A stretch of DNA of 64,000 nucleotides from Motilibacter deserti (GTDB lineage: Bacteria > Actinomycetota > Actinomycetes > Motilibacterales > Motilibacteraceae). The notes beneath the pieces were generated by a model. It was not told where the DNA came from, searched no databases, and saw only the letters and a list, made by a program, of their open reading frames with translations. The DNA is taken from the NCBI RefSeq assembly GCF_011250635.1, contig NZ_JAANNP010000002.1, positions 194,478 to 258,477 on the forward strand, in the 5' to 3' direction. The position numbers were made by a program, and so were the translations under genes. Below are positions 36,393 through 44,153 of this stretch, in pieces (position 1 is the stretch's first letter; each line of letters starts with the position of its first letter).

Positions 36393-37004
36393 TCAGGCCA
36401 CCCACGGTAGCCGTCCCCGCGGGCGCTGCTGTGCGCGGCCCCTGCGCGCCGGCGCCGGGGCCGCGCGCCGGCGCCGGCCGGGTCGAGCGTGCGTCCCGGC
36501 CAGCACGAACATCGCGACCCCTGCGGCGACGAGCACGTCGCCGACGCTGACGACCTCGCGCCGCAGCGGCGAGGCGACCGGCACGACGTCGCCGAGCAGC
36601 CGCAGCCGGGTGGACGGCGTCGCCTCCTCGTGACCCGGGTCCGCGTCCAGGTGCAGCTGCTCGTACGGCACGCCGGCCCGCTCCGCAGCCACGAGGGACA
36701 CCGGCATCGCGCCGTTCGCCACCACCACGGCCGCGTTGAGCAGCAGGCCGAGGCCGATCAGGGGTACGCCGGGGCGCCACCGGTTGGCCACCACCACCGC
36801 CAGCGCGGCGAGGGCCGCGAGGCCCACCAGCAGCGCGCGCAGCGCGCCGGAGGCGCCGAGGACGGCCGCGGTCGCCTGCAGCACTGCCGCGGCGACCAGC
36901 ACGGGGACGCCGAGCACCCGGACGTACCCGAGCCGGCGCAGCGTTCCGCCCGTCGCGACGCCGAGCGCCGCGGCGAGCACTGCGACGGTCAGCACGAGCC
37001 CCAC
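36393..37004 (-). CDS. DUF5317 membrane protein
   Basis: A 203-residue membrane protein with about five hydrophobic segments: VGLVLTVAVLAAALGVATGG, a pair near 30-80, GLGLLLNAAVVVANGAMPVS (about 85-104) and VSVGDVLVAAGVAMFVLAG (about 150-168). The ANGAMPV and LGDVVPV boxes fit DUF5317. Function unknown. The start is uncertain; I chose the GTG at 37004, where the first membrane segment begins, with GGGAAG 8 nt ahead. The C-terminus is an arginine/proline-rich cytoplasmic tail. Confidence 0.75.
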   Translation of the reverse strand: MGLVLTVAVLAAALGVATGGTLRRLGYVRVLGVPVLVAAAVLQATAAVLGASGALRALLVGLAALAALAVVVANRWRPGVPLIGLGLLLNAAVVVANGAMPVSLVAAERAGVPYEQLHLDADPGHEEATPSTRLRLLGDVVPVASPLRREVVSVGDVLVAAGVAMFVLAGTHARPGRRRRAAPAPARRGRAQQRPRGRLPWVA

Positions 37005-37086
37005 CCGCCCAGTCTTCCCGCGCACGTCGCCCGATCGGAGCATCAGGGGGCCCGGGCGCGCCGCCGATCGTCCGGAGGTGAGCGAC

Positions 37087-38187
37087 GTGCCGCCTCCCGG
37101 TGCCGCCAGCCCGCTGTCCGTCGTGCCCTTCCTCGTCGCGTTGTGCGAGCTGGGCGGCTCGGACCTGCACTGCAAGGTGGGCTCGCCGCCGCGGGTGCGC
37201 ATCGACGGCCGGCTGCGCCGGCTCGCGGCGCCCGCCCTCGGCCCGGCGGAGACGGCGACGATGACCGCGGAGGTGCTGAGCCCTGCCGCGGCCGCCGAGT
37301 TCGAGCGGACGAATGAAGCAGATTTCGCCTACTCGGTCAGCGGGCTGGGCCGGTTCCGCGTCAACGCCTTCCGTTCACGGGGGTCCATCGGGCTCGTTTT
37401 CCGACGGGTGGGCGTCGGAGCGGTGGGGCTCGAGGACCTCGGGATGCCGCCCGTGGTGCGGAGCCTGGCGATGGAGAAGCGCGGGCTGGTGCTCGTCACC
37501 GGCCCGACGGGCGCGGGCAAGACGACGACGCTGGCCGCCATGATCGACGCGATCAACTCCTCGAGCGAGTCGCACATCATGACCATCGAGGACCCGATCG
37601 AGGTGCTCCACGCCGACAAGCTCGGCATGGTCAACCAGCGCGAGGTGCGGGTCGACACCGAGAGCTTCGCCGTCGCGGTGCGCGCGGCGATGCGGCAGGA
37701 CCCGGACGTGATCCTCGTCGGCGAGATGCGCGACCAGGAGACGGTGCGCGCAGCGCTCTCGGCCGCCGAGACCGGCCACCTCGTGCTGTCGACGCTGCAC
37801 ACGTCCGACGCGGCGGAGACGGTGTCGCGCATCGTCGACTTCTTCGCGCCGCACGAGCAGCAGCAGGCACGCCTCTCGCTCGCGGGCTCGCTGCGCGGCA
37901 TCGTCTGCCAGCGCCTCGTGCCGCGGGCGGACGGCAACGGCCGGGCGGCGGCGCTGGAGGTCTGCGTCGCCACCGGGCGGGTCGCGGACGCCGTCACGGA
38001 CCCGGCGAGGACCGGGTCGCTGACGCAGCTGATCGCCGAGGGCGGGTTCTACGGGATGCAGACGTTCGACCAGCACCTGGTCACGCTCGTGCGCGAGGGC
38101 GTCGTGACGGCCGACGCGGCGCTCGAGGCCGCGTCCAGCCCGCACGACCTCACCGTCGGCCTGCGCGCCGCGGGCCTGGCCGCCTGA
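37087..38187 (+). CDS. pilT: PilT-type twitching-motility ATPase
   Basis: A 366-residue hexameric ATPase of the type II/IV secretion superfamily. N-terminal PAS-like domain: LGGSDLHCKVGSPPRVRIDG. Walker A is GPTGAGKTTT, the Asp box IMTIEDPIEVLH, and Walker B with the PilT signature RAAMRQDPDVILVGEMRD. The His box TGHLVLSTLHTSDA follows. In classical systems PilT pulls back type IV pili. No other pilus gene lies in the window, so its partners must be elsewhere. GGAGG stands 8 nt before the GTG at 37087, preferred over the GTG at 37078. Confidence 0.9.
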   Translation: MPPPGAASPLSVVPFLVALCELGGSDLHCKVGSPPRVRIDGRLRRLAAPALGPAETATMTAEVLSPAAAAEFERTNEADFAYSVSGLGRFRVNAFRSRGSIGLVFRRVGVGAVGLEDLGMPPVVRSLAMEKRGLVLVTGPTGAGKTTTLAAMIDAINSSSESHIMTIEDPIEVLHADKLGMVNQREVRVDTESFAVAVRAAMRQDPDVILVGEMRDQETVRAALSAAETGHLVLSTLHTSDAAETVSRIVDFFAPHEQQQARLSLAGSLRGIVCQRLVPRADGNGRAAALEVCVATGRVADAVTDPARTGSLTQLIAEGGFYGMQTFDQHLVTLVREGVVTADAALEAASSPHDLTVGLRAAGLAA

Positions 38188-38196
38188 CCGCGCGCC

Positions 38197-39072
38197 TCAC
38201 CAGAGCGCGTCGTGGTGCTCCATGACGCCGTGCGCTCGCTCGACGCGCAGCCCTCCGGGCAGCGTGCCGGAGAACGAGCCGAAGGGCTGGCGGTAGGACG
38301 AGCGGACGAGCAGCAGGTCGTCCGAGCGGCCGCGGGCGGCCTCCTCGGCGAAGCGCAGGCTGCTGCCGTCGGCGAACTCGACGCCTGACAGGTCTTGTGC
38401 GAATCGCACTTCACCTGTCTGCTGCGGGCGGCCGTCGACCCAGACCGTGTTCTCGGTGCAGGGCAGGGTGTCGTTCAGGCCGACGATGACGCTCCAGGCC
38501 ACCCGCCTGCCCTCCGCCGTGACGCCGCTGCCGCCCGACCACTGCCACGTGGTGCGCCGCGGGTGGTACCCCGCGTTCTCGTCGACGAGCGCGACGGCGT
38601 CGACGTCGAGCGTGCGGTCCCCGATGCGGGCGACGCCGTGTGCCCGGATCCCCGCCTGCTTGTGCGTCCAGGTCCAGGCGCCGTCGGCCGGCGTGACGAC
38701 CTCGAACGCGGTCTCCGGCCTCTCGTCCAGGGTCAGCTCGACGTGGACGTCGCCGTCGCGTACCCGCAATCGACCAGGGCCGACGTCGACCCGTCCCTTC
38801 CACCGCCGGGTGTGCTCGGTCAGCCGGCCGGCCGAACGGTCCCACACCGCCCAGAACTCCTGCGGGACGGGGCCGACCTGCACGTTCGCCGCGCAGAGCG
38901 AGACCTCCGGGCTCCACACGGAGACGTAGCGCCAGGACTTGCCGAGGCGCAGCCTCGGTACCGGGAGCCGGCCCGGCCGAGGCGCCCGCGCCAGCCAGGG
39001 CAGGCGGTGCGGCGGCAGCGGAAGGCCGGCAGGGCGGTCCGTGCCGTCCCCTCGGTAGTGCAGGCCGTCCAC
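38197..39072 (-). CDS. DUF2804 family protein
   Basis: A 291-residue soluble protein. The N-terminal PLPPHRLPWLAR and WRYVSVWSPEVSLCAANVQVG segments and the late WSVIVGLNDTLPCTENTVWV with DGSSLRFAEEA fit DUF2804. It has a mainly beta structure like lipocalin-type or hydroxyneurosporene-synthase-like proteins; its role is unknown. The GTG at 39072 follows GGGAGG, so I prefer it to the longer start. Confidence 0.78.
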   Translation of the reverse strand: MDGLHYRGDGTDRPAGLPLPPHRLPWLARAPRPGRLPVPRLRLGKSWRYVSVWSPEVSLCAANVQVGPVPQEFWAVWDRSAGRLTEHTRRWKGRVDVGPGRLRVRDGDVHVELTLDERPETAFEVVTPADGAWTWTHKQAGIRAHGVARIGDRTLDVDAVALVDENAGYHPRRTTWQWSGGSGVTAEGRRVAWSVIVGLNDTLPCTENTVWVDGRPQQTGEVRFAQDLSGVEFADGSSLRFAEEAARGRSDDLLLVRSSYRQPFGSFSGTLPGGLRVERAHGVMEHHDALW

Positions 39073-39154
39073 GGCGCCTCCCTCTTCCGGGGGAGAGCGC
39101 ACTCGCTCTCGCAGCCCTGTCGCGCGGTCGGGGCGGAGGAGCTCACTGGGAGGC

Positions 39155-40678
39155 GTGCTGATACGTACGCCACTGCGCCCGCCGCTTGCCGCCGTCGCAG
39201 CGCGCCCCGCCTTCGCCCGCCGGCCGGTACTGCTTGTGGCCGCCGGCGTCGTCGTGCTGCTGCTCGCGGTTGCACCCCGCTACGGCTACCACCGGGACGA
39301 GCTGTACTTCCTGCGGGCGGGGTCCGAGCCGGCCTGGGGCTACCCGGACCAGCCGCCGCTCACCCCGCTGCTCGCCCACGCGATGGACGCGCTCGTGCCC
39401 GGCTCACTCCTCGCCCTGCGGACACCGAGCGCGCTGCTCACCGGGCTCACGGTCGTGGTGGCCGCGCTCACGGCCCGCGAGCTCGGCGGCGGGCGTACGG
39501 CTCAGCTCGTCGCGGCATCGTCGACGGCCGCGTGCGCAGCGCTGCTCGCGGTCGGGCACCTGCTCTCGACGACGACGCTCGACGTGGCCGCCTCCGCGCT
39601 GCTGGTCCTGCTCGTGGCCCGCGTGCTCGGCGGAGCGGGCCCCCGGCTGCTGCTGGCCGCGGGCGTCGTGCTCGGCGTGGGCCTGCAGAACAAGCAGCTG
39701 ATCGGCTTCGTCGCGGCCGCGCTCGTCGTCGGCGTCGCGGTGGCCGGGCCGCGGTGGCTGTTGCGCTGCCGCGCGGCTTGGGGCGGCGCGCTGGCCGCGC
39801 TCCTGCTCTGGCTGCCCAACCTGCTGTGGCAGGCGAGGCACGGTTGGCCGCAGCTGGAGATGGCACGGGTGATCCGGGCGGACGCGGACATGGGCGGGCG
39901 GGAGGCCTTCCTGCCCATGCAGCTCGTCATGCTCGGCCCGCCCCTGGTGCCGCTCGCGCTCGCCGGGCTGGTGCTGCTGCTGCGCAACCCGCGGCTGCGG
40001 GCGTACCGGCCGCTCGGCGTCGCGGTCGTCGTGCTCGTCGCCGCGCACCTCGTGCTCGCGGGCAAGCCGTACTACACCGCGGGCGTCTTCCCGTTGGTGC
40101 TCTCGGCCGGCGGGGTGGCGGCCGAGCAGTGGCTCCGCGCGGCGGCCCCCGCCTCAGCCCGGAGAGCGCGGGTCCTCGCTGCGGCCGTGGCGGCCAGCGG
40201 CGTCGTGGGCGCGCTGCTCGTGCTGCCGCTCGTCCCGGTGCGCTGGTCGGCGGTGCCGGTCGCGGTGTCGTCGGACACCGGGGAGCAGGTCGGGTGGCCG
40301 CGGCTGGTGGCGGCGGTATCCGGGGTGTGGGAACGGATACCGGAGGGCGAGCGGCCCGGCGCGGTGGTCCTCACGGCGAACTACGGCGAGGCCGGCGCGG
40401 TCGACCGCTACGGCGCGTCCCACGGGCTGCCGCGGGCCCACAGCGGCCATGTCGGCTACGCCGCCTGGGGGCCGCCTCGTGGCGACGGCCCCGTCGTGTT
40501 GGTCGGCTTCGGCGATCCGGGCTTCGTAGAAAGGTACTTCGCCGATTGCGCGCTCGTGGCGCAGGTCGACAACGGGGTCGGCGTCGACAACGAGGAGGCA
40601 GGCGCGCCCGTGCACCTCTGCCGCGGGCCCGTCGCCCCGTGGCCGCGGCTGTGGCCGCAGCTCGAGCACCTGGGCTGA
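39155..40678 (+). CDS. GT39-like membrane glycosyltransferase
   Basis: A 507-residue polytopic protein of the ArnT/PMT (GT-C) class, which transfers sugars from lipid-phosphate donors on the outer face of the membrane. The catalytic acidic pair Asp48-Glu49 sits in the first outer loop, YHRDELYF, followed by GYPDQPPLTPLLA. About ten membrane helices run to residue 390, then a soluble C-domain (about 395-507; VVLTANYGEAGAVDRYG, VVLVGFGDP). Acceptor unknown. The GTG at 39155 has GGAGG only 1 nt away, so the exact start is doubtful. Confidence 0.85.
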   Translation: MLIRTPLRPPLAAVAARPAFARRPVLLVAAGVVVLLLAVAPRYGYHRDELYFLRAGSEPAWGYPDQPPLTPLLAHAMDALVPGSLLALRTPSALLTGLTVVVAALTARELGGGRTAQLVAASSTAACAALLAVGHLLSTTTLDVAASALLVLLVARVLGGAGPRLLLAAGVVLGVGLQNKQLIGFVAAALVVGVAVAGPRWLLRCRAAWGGALAALLLWLPNLLWQARHGWPQLEMARVIRADADMGGREAFLPMQLVMLGPPLVPLALAGLVLLLRNPRLRAYRPLGVAVVVLVAAHLVLAGKPYYTAGVFPLVLSAGGVAAEQWLRAAAPASARRARVLAAAVAASGVVGALLVLPLVPVRWSAVPVAVSSDTGEQVGWPRLVAAVSGVWERIPEGERPGAVVLTANYGEAGAVDRYGASHGLPRAHSGHVGYAAWGPPRGDGPVVLVGFGDPGFVERYFADCALVAQVDNGVGVDNEEAGAPVHLCRGPVAPWPRLWPQLEHLG

Positions 40679-40735
40679 GGGGGGCGTATCACTCCCGCGA
40701 CGGCGCCCGTCGTCTCGGGTGGGGGCGCCCTCGCT

Positions 40736-40768
40736 CCCTGAGCCGGCCACGGGGGTGTCGGCTCAGGG
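40736..40768. terminator. Bidirectional terminator hairpin
   Basis: CCCTGAGCCG (40736-40745) pairs with CGGCTCAGGG (40759-40768). It overlaps the minus-strand stop of the GNAT gene and follows the GT39 gene. Confidence 0.65.
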
Positions 40769-41269
40769 GGCGGGGCGGGCGTACGCGAGCAGGTCGACCC
40801 CGGGCGCCGGGGACCAGTCGCGCTCGGGCAGGCGGGAGAAGCCGAGCCGCTCGTAGAGCCGGTGCGCGACGGCGCTCGACGGCTGCGTGCTGAGGACCAG
40901 CCGGCCGGCGCCAGCCGCCGCCGCGCGGCGCAGGCACTCCTCGACGAGCGCCCGGCCCGCACCGCGGCCGCGTGCCTCCGGCGCGACCGCGAGCATGCGG
41001 AACTCCGCTTCCCCTGTCCGGGAGATCTCCGCCCACGGGCCGCCGGGCAGGCAGAACGTCACCGTCCCGAGTGCTTCGTCGGTGTCCGGGTCCACCGCCA
41101 CCAGCAGGTGCGCCTGCTCGGCGCGGAGCGCGGCGTTCGCCAGCCGCAGCTCGTAGCCGTCCTCGACCGCGTCCAGCATCCCGTCCGCGCGGTAGGCCTC
41201 GACGGTGATGCGCCCCACGCGCTCGAAGTCGTCGGGGCGGGCGTCACGGACGGGCAGCGGCGCGGGCAC
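40763..41269 (-). CDS. GNAT-family N-acetyltransferase
   Basis: A 168-residue acetyl-CoA-dependent acetyltransferase. The core is intact: motif D ALGTVTFCLPGGPWAE, motif A EFRMLAVAPEARGRGAGRAL with the R/QxxGxG/A pyrophosphate loop, and motif B LVLSTQPSSAVAHRLYERLG followed by F. Substrate unknown. GTG start at 41269, 41 nt from the divergent YihY gene. Confidence 0.88.
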   Translation of the reverse strand: MPAPLPVRDARPDDFERVGRITVEAYRADGMLDAVEDGYELRLANAALRAEQAHLLVAVDPDTDEALGTVTFCLPGGPWAEISRTGEAEFRMLAVAPEARGRGAGRALVEECLRRAAAAGAGRLVLSTQPSSAVAHRLYERLGFSRLPERDWSPAPGVDLLAYARPAP

Positions 41270-41310
41270 GCCGGGAGCGTACGACGCGGCCGGGTGGGGA
41301 GGCTGAACCG

Positions 41311-42153
41311 GTGTCGTCCCCGCTGCTCGCCCTGCGCATGCTGCTGCGCGACGCTTTCGGGGCGCTGCGCGGCCGCGACGTGGCGCTCGTCTCGGCAGGG
41401 CTGACGTTCTACGCGGGGATCGCGGTGGTGCCCTCGCTGCTGGTCGCGATCTGGGCCGCCAGCCTGGCCGTCGGCAACGCGCAGCTCGACGAGTGGGCGC
41501 GGACGCTCGGCGAGGCGCTGCCCGAGGCGCTGGGCGCCCCCGACGCGGCGCGGGCGCTGGTCGAGGCGGCGCTCGACCTGTCCGTACTCGGGGCGCTGAT
41601 CGCGGCGTTCCCCGCGTCGCTCTATGGAGAAGGACTGCGCCGCAGCTTCCTCGCGCTCGAGCGCCGGACCGAGGCGCTCGCCGGGTGGCGCGGCCGGCTG
41701 CGGGCGCTGCCCCTGCTCGTCGTCGCTCCGCTGGCCGTCATGGGCGTCCTGCTCACCACGCCCTGGCTCGCCCGGTTCTTCGACAGCGGGCGTCCCGGGC
41801 CCACGGCGCTCGGTGTGTTCATCGCGCTGGTCGCGGACTGGCTCGTGCTGTCGCTGCCGCTGAGCTACACGTACCGCGTGGTGGGCCGCTCGACGCGCAC
41901 CTGGGCCTCGGCGCTGTGGTCGGGCTTCACGACCGCGTCGTTCATCAGCGGGTTCCTGCAGGGCTTCGTGCTCTTCCTCGCCCTGCCCCTCGACCTCGGC
42001 GCGCCGTTCGGCGGGCTCACGGTCATCGGCGCCGTCGTCGCCGTCGGGCTGTGGATGTGGGTGCTGCACATGGTGCTGCTCGTCGGCTACACGCTCACGC
42101 TCGCGCTCGAGGAGCGCGGGGGGAACCCGTTCCGGCTGCCCTACTCGCTGTGA
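41311..42153 (+). CDS. YihY/BrkB family inner-membrane protein
   Basis: A 280-residue membrane protein with about six helices. The N-terminal ALRGRDVALVSAGLTFYAGIA and VVPSLLVAIWAA match the YihY/UPF0761 family (usual motif ASALAYYALLSLFP). Role unsettled; once misnamed ribonuclease BN. GTG start. It ends 9 nt before the convergent DeoR gene. Confidence 0.85.
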   Translation: MSSPLLALRMLLRDAFGALRGRDVALVSAGLTFYAGIAVVPSLLVAIWAASLAVGNAQLDEWARTLGEALPEALGAPDAARALVEAALDLSVLGALIAAFPASLYGEGLRRSFLALERRTEALAGWRGRLRALPLLVVAPLAVMGVLLTTPWLARFFDSGRPGPTALGVFIALVADWLVLSLPLSYTYRVVGRSTRTWASALWSGFTTASFISGFLQGFVLFLALPLDLGAPFGGLTVIGAVVAVGLWMWVLHMVLLVGYTLTLALEERGGNPFRLPYSL

Positions 42154-42162
42154 GGCGGGGCC

Positions 42163-43095
42163 TCAGCTCGGCGCGGGCGCGCTCTCGGACGTGGCGGTGG
42201 GCACGGCCCGGTCGGCGTGCGGCGTCGGCGCGGGCAGGCCCGCGAGCAGGGCCGACGGCACGTCCACGACGTCGACGTCGATGCCGCGTGCCCGCAGCGC
42301 CTCGACGACGTCCTCGGGAGCGGACGGGCCGGTGATGAGCAGGTCGACGTCGGTGACCGGGCAGACCCGGGCCAGCGCGACGTGGCCGACCTTCGACCCG
42401 TCGGCCAGGCAGATCCGGCGGCGCGCGGACTGCAGGGCGCGCGCCTTGACGCCCACCTCGGGGAGGTTGACGTTGGTGATGCCGGCGTCGGCGTGCACGC
42501 CGTTGCAGCCGAGGAACGCGGTGTCGGCGTGGACCCGGTCGAACACCGCGTCGGCCAGCGGGTCGACCAGCGAGTGCTGGAGCGGGCGGAGCGTGCCGCC
42601 ACTGAGGACCACGGTGAAGCGGGGGATGGCCGGCTCCAACGTGGTGGCGATGGTGAGGCCGTTGGTGACGACCACGACGTCGTGCAGCTCCTCGCGGGCC
42701 ACCAGCGCGCGGGCGAGCGCCGTGGTGGTGGACCCGACGTCGAGGACGAGCGTCTCGCCGCTGCTGACCAGCCCGGCCGCCGCCTCCGCGATCGCCGACT
42801 TCTCCAGCGCGCCGCGCGACTGGGTCTCCTCGAAGGGGCGCTCGGAGTGGGACAGGTCCTCGGCGACCACGCCACCGCGTACGCGCCGGACCCGGCCGCG
42901 CGAGGCCAGCCGGTCCAGGTCCGTGCGGACCGTGACGGTGGAGATGCCGAACATCGACGCCAGGTCGGTGACGCTGACGAACCCGCAGTCGCGGATGATC
43001 GACAGCATCCGCTCGCGGCGCAGGCCACCCCGGCGGTCCTCCGAGGACGCGCGTCGGTCGTCTCCTTGGCGCGTCGTGGCACCGGCATCGCTCAT
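42163..43095 (-). CDS. DeoR/GlpR-type transcriptional regulator
   Basis: A 310-residue repressor, the second of its family in the window. The N-terminal HTH (about 27-80) includes MLSIIRDCGFVSVTDLASMF and GISTVTVRTDLDRLASRGRV. The effector domain shows LVLDVGSTTTALARAL, VVVTNGLTIATTL, VVLSGGTLRPLQHSLVDPLA and TAFLGCNGVHADAGITN, where sugar phosphates normally bind. A disordered 30-residue tail is rich in Pro/Ala. No target gene is adjacent. The ATG at 43095 is followed by a basic leader before the HTH. Confidence 0.87.
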   Translation of the reverse strand: MSDAGATTRQGDDRRASSEDRRGGLRRERMLSIIRDCGFVSVTDLASMFGISTVTVRTDLDRLASRGRVRRVRGGVVAEDLSHSERPFEETQSRGALEKSAIAEAAAGLVSSGETLVLDVGSTTTALARALVAREELHDVVVVTNGLTIATTLEPAIPRFTVVLSGGTLRPLQHSLVDPLADAVFDRVHADTAFLGCNGVHADAGITNVNLPEVGVKARALQSARRRICLADGSKVGHVALARVCPVTDVDLLITGPSAPEDVVEALRARGIDVDVVDVPSALLAGLPAPTPHADRAVPTATSESAPAPS

Positions 43096-43181
43096 CGAGG
43101 GAGTACAACGCCTTTCGCGGGGCTTGTCAATGCGTAGATCCAACCCGGCCCGCACTTGCGGTTGGCCAAGCTGTGGGAACG

Positions 43182-43217
43182 CCGACGCCCTCCCGTCCGG
43201 AAACGGGAGGGCGTCGG
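43182..43217 (-). terminator. Terminator of sodN
   Basis: A perfect 15-bp inverted repeat (43182-43196 with 43203-43217) and a 6-nt loop lie 20 nt after the sodN stop codon on the minus strand. Confidence 0.75.
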
Positions 43218-43236
43218 GCCGAGCAGACGGCGAAGG

Positions 43237-43641
43237 TCAGGCGGCCTTCTTGGTCTCCCAGAAGATCGTGTCGATCTCGGCGATCTTGTCGAGCAGCTTC
43301 TGCGCCTCGGCGGGGTCGACGGTGCCCTTGCCGCCGGCGGCGCCGGCCAGCTTCGTGGCCTCGTTGAACAGCTGGTGCAGGTGCGGGTACTTCTCGAAGT
43401 GCGGGGGCTTGAAGTAGTCCGTCCACAGCACCCACAGGTGGTGCTTGACCAGCTCGGAGCGCTGCTCCTTGATGATGAGGGCGCGGGTGCGGAACACCGG
43501 GTCCTCGTTCGACTGGTACTTCTCGCAGATGGCCTTGACCGACTCCGCCTCGATGCGGGCCTGGGCCGGGTCGTAGACGCCGCACGGCAGGTCGCAGTGG
43601 GCGGACACGGTGGTGCGGGGGGCGAGCAGGCGCGCGAACAC
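43237..43641 (-). CDS. sodN: Nickel-containing superoxide dismutase
   Basis: A 134-residue precursor that dismutates superoxide in the cytoplasm. The nickel hook HCDLPCGVYDPAQARIEAES follows a 14-residue propeptide. After cleavage His1, Cys2 and Cys6 bind nickel. Choosing the GTG at 43641 gives exactly the 14-residue propeptide (MFARLLAPRTTVSA) seen in Streptomyces SodN; a GTG at 43647 is 6 nt further out. The processing protease gene sodX is divergent, 84 bp away. Confidence 0.95.
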   Translation of the reverse strand: MFARLLAPRTTVSAHCDLPCGVYDPAQARIEAESVKAICEKYQSNEDPVFRTRALIIKEQRSELVKHHLWVLWTDYFKPPHFEKYPHLHQLFNEATKLAGAAGGKGTVDPAEAQKLLDKIAEIDTIFWETKKAA

Positions 43642-43725
43642 GGGCACCCATCCTTCCGCTCGGAAGAGACTGACGTTCGGGACACTACCCCCGCTGGGAG
43701 AGGCTGCACCCGGGAGGATCACGCA

Positions 43726-44061
43726 GTGGCCGTACGCGCGACGCAAGGCCTGCCGCGGCCCTGGCGGGTCGAGGTGACGGGCCGGTCGATGCTCCCCACG
43801 CTGCACCCCGGCGACCGCCTGCTGGTGATGCGTGGACGCACCCCGCGGGTGGGAGACCTGGTCGTCGTACGCCTCCCCGACCGTCCGCTGTCGGTGAAGC
43901 GCGCGGGGGCGAGGGACGACGACGGCTGGTGGGTCGAGAGCGACAACCCCGGCGAGGGGACGGACTCGTGGACGATCGGCCGGCCGGTGCCCCCGGAGGA
44001 CGTCGAGGGGGTCGTCGTCTGGCGCTACCGCCCGCTGCGGCGCACGCGGCGGCGGGCCTGA
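43726..44061 (+). CDS. sodX: Nickel-SOD maturation protease SodX
   Basis: A 111-residue S26-type protease that removes the SodN propeptide. The catalytic Ser is in VTGRSMLPTL (about 17-26) and the catalytic Lys in PLSVKRAG (about 58-65). It has no membrane segment, unlike LepB. The GTG start has GGGAGG 8 nt ahead. The sodN-sodX pairing is conserved in actinobacteria, though here the genes are divergent. Confidence 0.92.
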   Translation: MAVRATQGLPRPWRVEVTGRSMLPTLHPGDRLLVMRGRTPRVGDLVVVRLPDRPLSVKRAGARDDDGWWVESDNPGEGTDSWTIGRPVPPEDVEGVVVWRYRPLRRTRRRA

Positions 44062-44104
44062 CCGGTCTTCTGCTTCCGCCGGGTTGTGCGACCGCACGGG
44101 ACGA

Positions 44105-44141
44105 CGACGGCCCGCCACGCGCTGTGCGTGGCGGGCCGTCG
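44105..44141. terminator. Strong bidirectional terminator
   Basis: A perfect 16-bp stem (44105-44120 with 44126-44141) and a 5-nt loop between convergent sodX and the GH92 gene. Confidence 0.8.
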
Positions 44142-44153
44142 GCGCGCGCAGCG